Below, piece by piece: positions 35,947 through 44,793 of a DNA stretch of 64,000 bases. A program made the translations under genes and the position numbers. Origin of the DNA: CBDFMR01 sp965249765 (GTDB lineage: Bacteria > Bacteroidota > Bacteroidia > Chitinophagales > Saprospiraceae). The notes beneath the pieces are model-generated. The model saw nothing but the letters and a program-made list of their open reading frames with translations. It did no database searches and was not told the origin of the DNA. Each line of letters begins with the position of its first letter. The first letter of the stretch is position 1. The stretch spans positions 2,542,001-2,606,000 of the forward strand of contig CBDFMR010000005.1 in assembly GCA_965249765.1 (NCBI GenBank), in the 5' to 3' direction.

Positions 35947-37392
35947 ATGAAGATTATCTCTTTGCTTATCTTTTTTCTTCTCAACATTGTCCTAGCCGCT
36001 CAAGATGATGTTTCCTCGCTGGTAGCAACTATGCTGACTAACACCCCTCTGGAAGAAGACTTACAAGAACTGTGTGATGACATTGGTGGTAGAGTAACCG
36101 GGAGCCGATCAAATATGGATGCCGTAGAATGGGCGTTTGACAAGTTTACTAAGGCGGGTGTGATGGTGCAAAAGCATGATTTTGAAATGCCTGTACTATG
36201 GTTAGAAGAGTCGTGTACCGCTGAAATATCAGGTGATGTATCATTCTCTCCTTCTATCGTAAGTAAATACCAGAGTCCCCCAGGGATATACCATGGCGAA
36301 ATGGTTTACCTACCTCTTGAGGGAATTAATTCCAAGATCGTTCAGAGTATCAAGGATAAAATCGTGATTGTGTCTTCAGACCTTTGTTTTGATATAAATG
36401 GATTATTTCAAGAATATATCGATGCCACAACAGTTGAGAATTATTGTATCCAACATGGCGCGAAAGGAATCATTTTTATGTCTTCACGTCCCAAAGGTCT
36501 CCTTTACAGGTTTATTACTTCTAAGGGAACTGACAACAACCTCCTACAGCTCGTCATGTCACGAGAAGATGCAAATCGATGTATAAGATCACTGAGTAAT
36601 GGTATTAAGTTGAGTATAAGCATAAACCTTAAAGCCACTACCGGTGAAAACTTCACATCAACCAACATAATAGGAGAAATAAAAGGATCGGTACACCCTG
36701 AGGAAGTTATCATTATAGGTAGTCATCTGGACTCTTGGGCATTGGGGACTGGAGCTAATGACAATGGTTGCAATGTAAGCATGCTGATAGATATAGCTCG
36801 TCAGATGAAAGCCCTTGGCGTACATCCAAAAAGGACTATAAGATTTGCACTATGGAATGGCGAGGAGCAAGGATATTTTGGGTCATGGGCATATTGCAAG
36901 GATCATCAGTCAGAAATTGATAATCACAAAATGGCTATTTCAATTGACATAGGAAGTGGGGACATTATTGGTTTCTTCACCAATGGCCGTAACGAAATCA
37001 TACCTGTACTGAATAAGCTTCTCGATCCAGTTATAGCACTTGGACCATTTAATAATGTAAACTCTCCTATCATTGGTACTGACAACTTCGATTTCATGCT
37101 GGAAGGTGTCGCAAATCTAGTGGGCATACACAAAGCTGCTACCTATGGTCTGAATTATCATGCTGCTTCCGACACTTATGACAAAGTAGACTTAGTTTCT
37201 CTAAAGAAAAACTCGGCAATAGTAGGCGCTGTCATCCTAGGCTTGGCCAATATAAGCCAACAAGACATGTCGTGGCTCAGGCACAATAGAAGTCAAATAA
37301 TTTCTATGGTAGAAGATTTTAATCTCGAATATCAGATGCGCATGTTCAACGTATGGACTCTTTGGCAAAACGGCAAAAGAGGTAGAAAGTGA
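35947..37392 (+). CDS. Secreted M28-family zinc aminopeptidase with PA domain
   Basis: Signal peptide MKIISLLIFFLLNIVLAAQ, then a small N-domain (ELCDDIGGRVTGSRSNMDAVEWAFDKF), an inserted protease-associated domain (about residues 115-225) and the M28 catalytic domain. Its zinc and catalytic residues are visible in IIGSHLDSW (His), GANDNG (bridging Asp), NGEEQGYFGS (catalytic Glu pair), IDIGSGD (Asp) and NYHAASDTYDKVD (His). This is the set of the bacterial/PSMA-like M28 peptidases that release N-terminal amino acids from peptides. No C-terminal sorting domain, so it is likely periplasmic. It stands alone, with gdhA convergent downstream; amino-acid catabolism is a plausible link. Confidence 0.9.
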   Translation: MKIISLLIFFLLNIVLAAQDDVSSLVATMLTNTPLEEDLQELCDDIGGRVTGSRSNMDAVEWAFDKFTKAGVMVQKHDFEMPVLWLEESCTAEISGDVSFSPSIVSKYQSPPGIYHGEMVYLPLEGINSKIVQSIKDKIVIVSSDLCFDINGLFQEYIDATTVENYCIQHGAKGIIFMSSRPKGLLYRFITSKGTDNNLLQLVMSREDANRCIRSLSNGIKLSISINLKATTGENFTSTNIIGEIKGSVHPEEVIIIGSHLDSWALGTGANDNGCNVSMLIDIARQMKALGVHPKRTIRFALWNGEEQGYFGSWAYCKDHQSEIDNHKMAISIDIGSGDIIGFFTNGRNEIIPVLNKLLDPVIALGPFNNVNSPIIGTDNFDFMLEGVANLVGIHKAATYGLNYHAASDTYDKVDLVSLKKNSAIVGAVILGLANISQQDMSWLRHNRSQIISMVEDFNLEYQMRMFNVWTLWQNGKRGRK

Positions 37393-37402
37393 CAATTTTC
37401 AA

Positions 37403-38818
37403 TTATGGAAATACTCCAAGAGTAAAATAGTCATTTGCCACTTTCTCTAAGGCAACTACGAAGGCTGCAGTTCTTAGGTCTTTGACAGATTTTTTACGTT
37501 TGAGAGTGGTTCTTATTTGCTCATAAGCGCCTACCATAGTCTCCTCAAGTCCTGATCTCACCAAGTCCACCTCCTCGGCACCACGAGTGATAAATTCTCT
37601 TTCTTTCCTCCCTATTCTCTTTCCAGTAAGCTGTTCTACCTTGTTGAGCAAGCTTGTATAAGTCTGTTGATTAAATCTTTTCTCCATTCGTCCAAATCTC
37701 ATATGCGAGAGGTTCTTCAACCACTCAAAATAGGATACTGTCACACCCCCAGCATTGATATACATGTCAGGGATAATCATGATTCCTCTCTTGAGTAAAA
37801 TTTCCTCCGCGTCTGCTGTAACCGGGCCATTGGCCGCTTCGGCAATTATCCTTGCTTTCACTTTTCTGGCGTTGCCTTTGTGGATTTGACTTTCAAGGGC
37901 TGCGGGCACTAGGACGTCGCATTCAATTCCGACCCAATCTCCTCTATCCTTTAATGTCTTAGTACCAGGAAAACCTAAAATAGAACCTTTAGATTTTCTG
38001 AATTTTAATAGCTTTTCAACATCGATCCCTGATTCGTCAAGTATGGTTCCTTCATATTCAGAAACCCCTATGACCTTGACGCCTCCTTCTTTTATGGATA
38101 TCAAACCTGTGTGCGATCCTACATTACCGAGTCCCTGGATGACCATGGTTTTGCCTTCAACACCAGGTTCCAGACCGAGCTTCTTCATATCTTCAGCATG
38201 ACTACACGCTTCACGAAGACCATAAAAAACACCACGACCAGTAGCCTCTGTCCTCCCTCTTATTCCATGCTGATTAATAGGTTTACCTGTTACACAACCA
38301 ACTGCATCGATTTCACCACCAGTAAAAGCCAAATACGTATCTAATATCCATGCCATCTCTCTCGAACCAGTACCATAATCAGGTGCAGGAACATCCCTTG
38401 ATGGACCTATAAAGTTTTTCTTAATCAACTCGACGGTATACCTACGTGTTATCCTTTCCAGCGCCTCAGTAGAATAGGAACGAGGGCTAATCTTTACTCC
38501 CCCTTTTGCTCCACCAAAGGGTACATCAACGATGGCACATTTGTAAGTCATCAAGGCAGCAAGTGCCATCACTTCATCCTTATTTACAAAACTGCTAAAC
38601 CTGATGCCACCTTTTGTTGGCTGCCTGTGGTGACTGTGTTGTACTCTAAACGCCTGAATTACCTCATATTTGTTTCCAACTTTCACTGGAAACTCCATTT
38701 GGTATACGGAATTACATACTTTGATTTGTGACAATAGACCTTTAGGAATGGAGGTCAGTGCTGCCGCTTTGTCAAAATTAGCCTGTACGCTTTCAAAAAA
38801 GCTAGCTTGTTTACTCAT
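37403..38818 (-). CDS. gdhA: Glutamate dehydrogenase (Glu/Leu/Phe/Val family)
   Basis: Oxidative deamination of glutamate to 2-oxoglutarate and ammonia (or the reverse). RQPTKGGIRF (substrate lysine), VPFGGAKGGVKI with the catalytic Lys105, and DVPAPDYGTG (catalytic Asp) are intact, and TMVIQGLGNVGSHTG binds the nucleotide. EAANGPVTADAEEILLKRGIMIIPD is the C-terminal signature. 471 aa is slightly longer than the common 420-450 forms, with an extended C-terminal helix. NAD versus NADP use is not certain. The start overlaps ccmD by 4 bp. Confidence 0.92.
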   Translation of the reverse strand: MSKQASFFESVQANFDKAAALTSIPKGLLSQIKVCNSVYQMEFPVKVGNKYEVIQAFRVQHSHHRQPTKGGIRFSSFVNKDEVMALAALMTYKCAIVDVPFGGAKGGVKISPRSYSTEALERITRRYTVELIKKNFIGPSRDVPAPDYGTGSREMAWILDTYLAFTGGEIDAVGCVTGKPINQHGIRGRTEATGRGVFYGLREACSHAEDMKKLGLEPGVEGKTMVIQGLGNVGSHTGLISIKEGGVKVIGVSEYEGTILDESGIDVEKLLKFRKSKGSILGFPGTKTLKDRGDWVGIECDVLVPAALESQIHKGNARKVKARIIAEAANGPVTADAEEILLKRGIMIIPDMYINAGGVTVSYFEWLKNLSHMRFGRMEKRFNQQTYTSLLNKVEQLTGKRIGRKEREFITRGAEEVDLVRSGLEETMVGAYEQIRTTLKRKKSVKDLRTAAFVVALEKVANDYFTLGVFP

Positions 38819-39027
38819 TTTTCTATATTTTTTTCGAGCCTGTTGATTTTCTTATCTAGTCTATACAAGAACATAAAGAGTACAATGAGAATGACGGCTA
38901 TGACCACTATCACCACATATATCTTTCCCGTTGACCTCAGAAAGTCATTTGAAGAATCTCCATGTGCAGAGATTTGATGTATAAACAAAACCATGAAGGT
39001 AAGGAGTGTTAAAATCGCTTTTCTCAT
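38815..39027 (-). CDS. ccmD: CcmD-like small membrane protein
   Basis: 70 aa: an N-terminal hydrophobic segment (ILTLLTFMVLFIHQISA, possibly a signal) and a transmembrane helix (KIYVVIVVIAVILIVLFMFLYRLDKKINRLEK). The KIYVV start and the RLDKKI..LEK tail match the short CcmD-type proteins next to ccmBC in Bacteroidota. CcmD stabilises the CcmC-heme-CcmE step. It lies directly below ccmC and overlaps gdhA by 4 bp (ATGA), so gdhA may be read from the ccm transcript. Confidence 0.75.
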   Translation of the reverse strand: MRKAILTLLTFMVLFIHQISAHGDSSNDFLRSTGKIYVVIVVIAVILIVLFMFLYRLDKKINRLEKNIEK

Positions 39028-39096
39028 GTTTCTTATTGGACGGCTAATCTCGCCTATTTTGGCATAAGATCAAACAAATATCCTCTTAAATTATCT

Positions 39097-40149
39097 TCAA
39101 TGTGACAGTATTTTATCCTTTAATACATCGAAGCGAAACAGTAAGCTGGCTATCCACAATCCTACAAGAGTAAAACCGATAATTGAGGGATAAAATACAG
39201 TGCGTAATGTATGATCCAGATCCTCCCCACCGAGTGCAGGATTACCACCATTTCCAGGATGCAGACTTGCCGTGAGTCTGGGAATAACCATGACTAATAT
39301 CATCAGAGCTACAAAAGCAAAGATGCTATACACTGCCGAAATTCTAGCCCTTCTGTCATGATCATCAATCGAAGACCTCAATACCTGATAGGCTAGATAA
39401 ATCAGTATCGCTACTGCCGTCATGTTTAGCTTCACGTCCGCTGTCCAGAAGGCACCCCAAGTATACTTGGCCCATATGGAGCCGGTCATAATACCGAGAA
39501 CGCCTAGTAATGTGGCCACGGTCACCAATGAATGCGCTCGTTTGTCTAGTATCGAAGAAGGATTGAATAGGTATCTGATATTGTAGATGATACCAGTTAT
39601 CAATATAAGAAACATGGCGAACCACAAACTCACATGATAAAAGTTATTTCGAATGGTCTCATGTAGGATGTTACGATAAGGAAATCTAAATTTCTTTACT
39701 TGATCAATATCGGTTAGCAATGAATGTGACCAGTTCTCCATACCTGAATTGACATCAATTATTTTCTGACTAATCACAAAGGATGGCAGAATCATATTTC
39801 CATCGGTACTGTTACTCACGACCAATGTGACCTCACTCAACGAGTCAGAAACCGGCAAAGAGGGAGGAAGTACGAAATTTGCGTTGAGGTCCGTATAACT
39901 AGAAGAACTCACATTATCTGCCTGGAGTAGATATTCGTCACCAATAAGTAACCACGCTCTATTCTCGACTTTATCAAAATTACTATTATATCCTTTGACC
40001 TTAATCGAAACGCTCTCACCTGCATGCAAACTGAGTGGTGATGCAGTTACTATACCCGGTTTGAGGGGGACCCCAAGACCTACTATCACGGCATAGAGTA
40101 AAAGCAGTATCCCTAACACCTTCCACCAATATTTTTTTATCCAATCCAT
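39097..40149 (-). CDS. ccmC: CcmC-type heme-handling protein with inserted extracytoplasmic domain
   Basis: Membrane protein of c-type cytochrome maturation. The Trp-rich WWD-type motif is at about residues 231-235 (KYTWGAFWTADVKLN), and the flanking conserved histidines are His172 (NFYHVSLWF) and His297 (LTASLHPGNGGNPA). Those two bind heme on the periplasmic side. Typical bacteroidal CcmC proteins are about 220 aa. Here about 130 residues of beta-rich sequence (residues 31-160, from KPGIVTASPLSLHAGESVSIKVKGYN) lie between the first helix and the NILHETIRN segment. The domain resembles an Ig-like fold. Start taken at 40149; 40164 is also possible, overlapping ccmB. Confidence 0.85.
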   Translation of the reverse strand: MDWIKKYWWKVLGILLLLYAVIVGLGVPLKPGIVTASPLSLHAGESVSIKVKGYNSNFDKVENRAWLLIGDEYLLQADNVSSSSYTDLNANFVLPPSLPVSDSLSEVTLVVSNSTDGNMILPSFVISQKIIDVNSGMENWSHSLLTDIDQVKKFRFPYRNILHETIRNNFYHVSLWFAMFLILITGIIYNIRYLFNPSSILDKRAHSLVTVATLLGVLGIMTGSIWAKYTWGAFWTADVKLNMTAVAILIYLAYQVLRSSIDDHDRRARISAVYSIFAFVALMILVMVIPRLTASLHPGNGGNPALGGEDLDHTLRTVFYPSIIGFTLVGLWIASLLFRFDVLKDKILSH

Positions 40150-40151
40150 GA

Positions 40152-40805
40152 TCAAGATTTCCATAATGTAGGGAACAACAATATAGCCATGCCCATAAAC
40201 AATATATCTATTGCTCCTATATAAAGAAGGTCAGTAACAATACTAGAGTCATCAATAAATCCAATCGCATTGGCTGAAATTTTCACTGATAACAAAATAA
40301 TAGGAAGAGACAGTGGAATGGCCAGCACAGCCAATAATGTAGCGCTTCCTTTGTTTAGCGAAGAAATAGCAGAGGTAAATGAGTATACGACTGACAATCC
40401 AAGGCATGTCAAAATGACATCATAAATAAAAAGAGGTAAGTCTTTTACGGGCATCGTCATCAGAAATGACATCAGCAAAATGATCAATGCCCCAACAAAT
40501 AACAATAAGATAAAATTGTAAATAATCTTGGCGATTATGACAGCTATAGGATCGAATAGAGAATAATAGTACATTGCCCGATCCTTATCCTCTTGTATGA
40601 AACTTTTCAAGACGGTATTCAACGCGACGAACAAAAGAATTATCCAAAAGAGCACATTCCAGGTTTTATCACCTACATCTTGAAAACATCTGTAAATGAT
40701 ATAAACCATCGTAAATACAAAGAGTAGAATCCCAGCAATGGCATATTGCTGCCTCAATTCTACTTTAAGGTCTTTCATGATTAGGTAATATATACTCTGC
40801 AACAT
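40152..40805 (-). CDS. ccmB: Heme exporter protein CcmB
   Basis: Six-helix membrane subunit of the CcmAB transporter that energises heme release to CcmE. The start is placed at 40805 (MLQSIYYLIMKDLKVELRQQYAIAG), which matches the family's KDL..E.R..YA..G beginning and gives 217 aa. The frame extends to 40898 but adds an unrelated N-terminus. LVALNTVLKSFIQEDKDRAMYYYSLFDP and LLAVLAIPLSLPIILLSVKI are family-typical. ccmC follows two bases later. The ATPase ccmA is not in the neighbourhood. Confidence 0.88.
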   Translation of the reverse strand: MLQSIYYLIMKDLKVELRQQYAIAGILLFVFTMVYIIYRCFQDVGDKTWNVLFWIILLFVALNTVLKSFIQEDKDRAMYYYSLFDPIAVIIAKIIYNFILLLFVGALIILLMSFLMTMPVKDLPLFIYDVILTCLGLSVVYSFTSAISSLNKGSATLLAVLAIPLSLPIILLSVKISANAIGFIDDSSIVTDLLYIGAIDILFMGMAILLFPTLWKS

Positions 40806-40941
40806 CTTTGTAAAAAGTAAATCAAATATACGAAGTCGATGAATGCTATTATACCCAAGGTCCGATAAAAGGCAAATCAAATATATTAAAGTAACCAATT
40901 TATTATCACCATTTTACATATTATGAATTTATTTAATTTAT

Positions 40942-40949
40942 TATATTTG
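40942..40949 (+). promoter_or_regulatory. Putative -7 element (TATATTTG) of the amidase gene
   Basis: An exact TAnnTTTG match 23 bp upstream of the ATG at 40973. A TTG -33 element at the usual distance is not evident. Confidence 0.45.
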
Positions 40950-40972
40950 ACTTGACTTTAAGGTTAAATAGA

Positions 40973-42220
40973 ATGAAGACTACATTGAGAAGTACTACTC
41001 TACTGCTGCTTGCCGTATTTATTGCGTCTAGTGCTTGGACCCAACAAGCCCCATTTCATAGTGTCAAGGCCAAGAATGGTGACGGAACCTTCACCCTTCT
41101 GAGGAAGCATGGTTTATTGGTTGACAATTGCAATTTAACGATGTTTTATAAGCTCAATAGTCTCAATCCAGAAGAGCATCTTATTCAGGAACGTGTCTAT
41201 ACTTTGCCAGTATATTTATACAGTTACGATGGTGTGAGTATAAGGACAAGTATTAATGATGATGACTTCGACAAGGCATTGCGTATTCAAAAATTCAATG
41301 AGAAACTAAAGAAAAACGGACTGCGGAAAACCAATTATCAAGATAGTCGCATACTATGGGTGCCCTACCATGAACTATCATGCGGTGAAGGAAAGATCGC
41401 TAAAAAGATAGTGAAAGAAAATGAAGCCGATTTTTCAAAGGACATCAGTACTACTACGGATAAGAAGCCCGTAAACAAGGATGTCTATTTTCACGAACCT
41501 TTGTTCGGCAAGAAATTTTCATCCGTAAAAAAGTTTGACAATCAACTCAAAGGAAAAGTCTACTACGTGGTAAGTGGTCATGGGGGACCAGATCCAGGTG
41601 CCATGTGCGAAGAATGCAGTAATCCAATGTGCGAAGATGAATATGCTTACGATGTTACTTTAAGGCTTGCAAGAAATCTCATGCAGCATGGAGCGACGGT
41701 ACATGTAATCATTCAAGACAAGAACGATGGCATCAGGACAGAAAAAGATCTGGTATGTGACCGAGACGAACGCTGCATGGGAACTATGAAGTTACCTATC
41801 AACCAAAAGGCAAGATTGAGACAAAGGTCAGAAGCCATCAATAAGCTCTATCTACAACACAAGCGTAAAGGAGTAAAGTACCAACAGGCCATCTTTATTC
41901 ACGTAGATTCCAGACCCAATAAAAAGCATCGTCAGGATGTATTTTTCTACTACTACAAGAAGAGTAAATCATCAAAGAAACTGGCAAACAGTCTACAGGA
42001 CACCTTCAAAGAAAAGTATCAGAAGTACCAAAAAAGCAGAGGATACAAGGGATTTACTACAGATAGAAACTTATATGTATTGCGTAACACTTACCCTACT
42101 GCGGCCTACGTAGAGCTGGCAAATATTCGGAACCCAAATGATCAGGTAAGGATCATCAAAGATGAAAACCGTCAAGCATTGGCCAACTGGCTTTTTGAAG
42201 GTATGACTGGGATAAAGTAG
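40973..42220 (+). CDS. N-acetylmuramoyl-L-alanine amidase (Amidase_3)
   Basis: Periplasmic peptidoglycan hydrolase, 415 aa from the ATG at 40973. A signal peptide (TTLLLLAVFIASSAWTQQ) is followed by a roughly 150-residue N-terminal region that includes LysM-like strands (FTLLRKHGLL, TLPVYLYSYDG), then the catalytic domain. Zinc ligands are in VVSGHGGPDPG (His), EDEYAYDVTLRLARNL (Glu) and AIFIHVDSRP (His), and the late VELANIRNPNDQ carries the catalytic Glu, as in AmiA/B/C. An extra Cys-rich loop (MCEECSNPMCED, with CDRDERCMG) near the active site is unusual and could form disulfides. It splits daughter-cell peptidoglycan or recycles wall (inference). Confidence 0.9.
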   Translation: MKTTLRSTTLLLLAVFIASSAWTQQAPFHSVKAKNGDGTFTLLRKHGLLVDNCNLTMFYKLNSLNPEEHLIQERVYTLPVYLYSYDGVSIRTSINDDDFDKALRIQKFNEKLKKNGLRKTNYQDSRILWVPYHELSCGEGKIAKKIVKENEADFSKDISTTTDKKPVNKDVYFHEPLFGKKFSSVKKFDNQLKGKVYYVVSGHGGPDPGAMCEECSNPMCEDEYAYDVTLRLARNLMQHGATVHVIIQDKNDGIRTEKDLVCDRDERCMGTMKLPINQKARLRQRSEAINKLYLQHKRKGVKYQQAIFIHVDSRPNKKHRQDVFFYYYKKSKSSKKLANSLQDTFKEKYQKYQKSRGYKGFTTDRNLYVLRNTYPTAAYVELANIRNPNDQVRIIKDENRQALANWLFEGMTGIK

Positions 42221-42376
42221 GAATCTACGATAAAGGATAGGTCAACACACATAGCTTTCTTGGTCTAAAACAATTTGAATACGCTCGTCAGCAACCATGT
42301 CTGTTCAGCTGGAATTATGTAAGAAGTTACAAATCTAGTTCCCTTTCTCTCTTACTTATTCTATTTTTACACACAA

Positions 42377-43276
42377 ATGATCAAAATGAAGAATACACTC
42401 TACTTATTCATATTTTTATCCTTGGCAATATCGTCCTGTAAGACGGATACTACAACGGAGGTAGTTCTTACCTCTGAGGAACAAGAGTTACAGACTAACC
42501 CTAGCAAAGAGAATGCAGTGAAGGCTATCAATTCACTGACCGATCTAATCTCAAAGTCAAAGGACAATAAGGGTGAGATAAAATCTCTTCTATCAAGAGG
42601 TTATTCCATAGCAAAAGAATACAAACTAACCTCCAAGATTACTGCATTTCTAAGTCCTCTAGTAAGGGAATACCCTGATGATCCCGTGCAGAACAATAGA
42701 CTGCTTGAGCTGGCAGACTATATGTTACCCATGGGCAAACAACATACAGCAAAGATTATTTACAATTCTTTGGCAATGAAAAATTTCAAGAATGACAAGG
42801 TGATTAATATGGATAAGTCCATGAAGGTAGAGTCTCTAGATACGTTCCTAAAACAACTTGCTACCTCGGTATTTGTCAATCCTGATCACCATGGCTTAAA
42901 CAGGAGAGCATCACAGCACTACGTCGATGCCTGCGAGGCCTATGTCATGGCTAATCCAAAGAACAAGAATGCGCCAGATTACCTTTACAAAGCTGCTGAA
43001 ATCGCCAGAAGTATAAAGACCTACCCTAAAACATTAAGCTTGTACGACTGGGTAATCGACAAATATCCTTCATATGAAAAAGTTCCAACGATATATTTCC
43101 TCAAGGGATTCATCTTAGAAGATGATTTACAGAATGAGACAGCGGCACGGAATGTATATGAAGAGTTTCTGAAGAAATATCCAGATAACGAACTTGCCAA
43201 AGATGTACAGTTCCTATTGGATAATCTTGGTAAATCGAATGAAGAAATCCTTCAAGAAATCCAAACTAAAAAATAG
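42377..43276 (+). CDS. TPR-repeat lipoprotein
   Basis: A 299-aa lipoprotein: LYLFIFLSLAISSCKT has a lipobox Cys. The remainder is helical, with tetratricopeptide-like repeats (NAVKAINSLTDLI, APDYLYKAAEIARSIKTYPKTLSLYDWVIDKYP and ETAARNVYEEFLKKYPDNELAKDVQFLLDNL). The last two are good TPR matches of the tol-pal/YbgF-like kind. It is probably a periplasmic scaffold. A start at 42386 is equally likely. No partner is evident. Confidence 0.8.
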   Translation: MIKMKNTLYLFIFLSLAISSCKTDTTTEVVLTSEEQELQTNPSKENAVKAINSLTDLISKSKDNKGEIKSLLSRGYSIAKEYKLTSKITAFLSPLVREYPDDPVQNNRLLELADYMLPMGKQHTAKIIYNSLAMKNFKNDKVINMDKSMKVESLDTFLKQLATSVFVNPDHHGLNRRASQHYVDACEAYVMANPKNKNAPDYLYKAAEIARSIKTYPKTLSLYDWVIDKYPSYEKVPTIYFLKGFILEDDLQNETAARNVYEEFLKKYPDNELAKDVQFLLDNLGKSNEEILQEIQTKK

Positions 43277-43304
43277 TCTTAAGAAGTAGTGGCGTATCTT
43301 AGAT

Positions 43305-43601
43305 TCAGACAATTCTGATCTTTTCGATTACAGTATTTTCAAGGTGCTTGTTGATCTTTTTAATGATTTTTTCAGCCGACATAAGAAGTTCCTGTCGTAG
43401 AGGAGCAGATGTGATAGAAACAGTCAACGTTTTGTTTCTCAGTTTTATATGAGATGTGTACTTGTTGATAGTTTTACCAAAGTTACTTTTCCAGAAAAGC
43501 TTGATCTTCCTTTCCTGAAGACCATGATCAATCTTCTCATGGGTAGAGATAAAAGTCTCTACCAGCTCACTCATTCTTTTCTCAGACTTCTTTTTTATCA
43601 T
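43305..43601 (-). CDS. DUF721 (DciA-like) protein
   Basis: 98 aa with the DUF721 pattern: VETFISTHEKIDHGLQERKIKLFWKSNFG, then a KH-like part ITSAPLRQELLMSAEKIIKKINKHL. Proteins of this family next to recF or dnaA are related to DciA, a replicative-helicase loader factor. It overlaps recF by four bases and is the second gene of that unit. Confidence 0.85.
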   Translation of the reverse strand: MIKKKSEKRMSELVETFISTHEKIDHGLQERKIKLFWKSNFGKTINKYTSHIKLRNKTLTVSITSAPLRQELLMSAEKIIKKINKHLENTVIEKIRIV

Positions 43602-44722
43602 ATTATACTTGCTATCTGACCATCTACTATTTCAAAGGTAGAATAATCGACATTAAGTTCCTTTACCATAGTCAGAATTCTGGTGGGATGTGTGTCACTG
43701 ACAAATACCTGACCTATCTCTAAGTCAACCAGAAGAGCTATCATCCTTCTAATACGGTGCATATCTAACTTGTCAAAGATGTCATCAAGTATCAGAATCG
43801 GAGTAATATTCTTGGCTTCCTTGAGCAACACATATTCCGCTATTTTAAGTGCGATTACAAATGACTTAAGCTGTCCTTGACTCGCGTACGGCTTGAGTTT
43901 TTCTCCATTGATAAAAAACAAAAGGTCATCCTTATGGATTCCCTTTGTTGTTCTACCCACTCTCCTATCATGTGCAATGCACTCTTCAAGAATGTCTTTT
44001 ATCGGTTGAGTAAGTAAAGTCGAGGAATACTCGATATGACAAGTTTCACTATGCCCGCTTAAGGTCTGGTATATCTCTGAAAATATAGGTATCAATTTAC
44101 GGATAAATTCATCTCGTTTTGCAGTTATCAATTGTGAAGGCACTTCAAGTTGCAGATCAATAGATTTTAAGACCATAAAGTCCAGAACACCACCTTCAAG
44201 TTCTGACTTTAGCAAGGCATTTCTTTGTTTCAGAAGTCTCATATATTTAGAAATGGCTTCTGCATACTCTTTGTCATATTGCACAATGGTCTTGTTCATC
44301 AGATTCCTTCGATCTTCACTACCCTCAACAAGTAAATCGATATCAGCTGGAGCAATGATCATACATGGAAAATTTCCAACATAGTCAGATAGACGGTCTA
44401 CTTTCCTTTCATCAATTTCGATGACCTTCTTTTGACCAGGAACAACCTTCGCTACAGCTTTTCTTAAGCCATTTGATGTATTGAAGTATCCTACAGTCCT
44501 TATAAAGTCTGTACCAGATTTGATAACGTAACGATCACCTGAAGAAAAATAACTTTTACCAATGCACAGGTAATGAATTGAGTCCAGTAGATTAGTTTTA
44601 CCCATTCCATTGTCACCAATGATTATATTGAAACCATTGCTTAGGTCAAGTTTTACCTTCTCATAGTTACGGTAATTGCTCAGCTCAATTTTGGACAATA
44701 TTAGATTATTCCTGTTATTCAA
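43598..44722 (-). CDS. recF: DNA replication and repair protein RecF
   Basis: SMC-like ATPase that loads RecA at single-strand gaps via RecOR. Walker A is GDNGMGKTNLLDSI, with IGKSYFSSGDRYVI beyond it. The ABC signature QGQLKSFVIALKIAE (here SQGQLKSF) and Walker B ILILDDIFDKLD are intact, with the terminal QVFVSDTH. 374 aa. Divergent from pdhA by 71 bp. Confidence 0.95.
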   Translation of the reverse strand: MNNRNNLILSKIELSNYRNYEKVKLDLSNGFNIIIGDNGMGKTNLLDSIHYLCIGKSYFSSGDRYVIKSGTDFIRTVGYFNTSNGLRKAVAKVVPGQKKVIEIDERKVDRLSDYVGNFPCMIIAPADIDLLVEGSEDRRNLMNKTIVQYDKEYAEAISKYMRLLKQRNALLKSELEGGVLDFMVLKSIDLQLEVPSQLITAKRDEFIRKLIPIFSEIYQTLSGHSETCHIEYSSTLLTQPIKDILEECIAHDRRVGRTTKGIHKDDLLFFINGEKLKPYASQGQLKSFVIALKIAEYVLLKEAKNITPILILDDIFDKLDMHRIRRMIALLVDLEIGQVFVSDTHPTRILTMVKELNVDYSTFEIVDGQIASII

Positions 44723-44793
44723 TATGGTGATTAGATATTTATGTGATTAATTACTAGGTAATCGAGATCATCGTACATTTACAACGCAAAATA

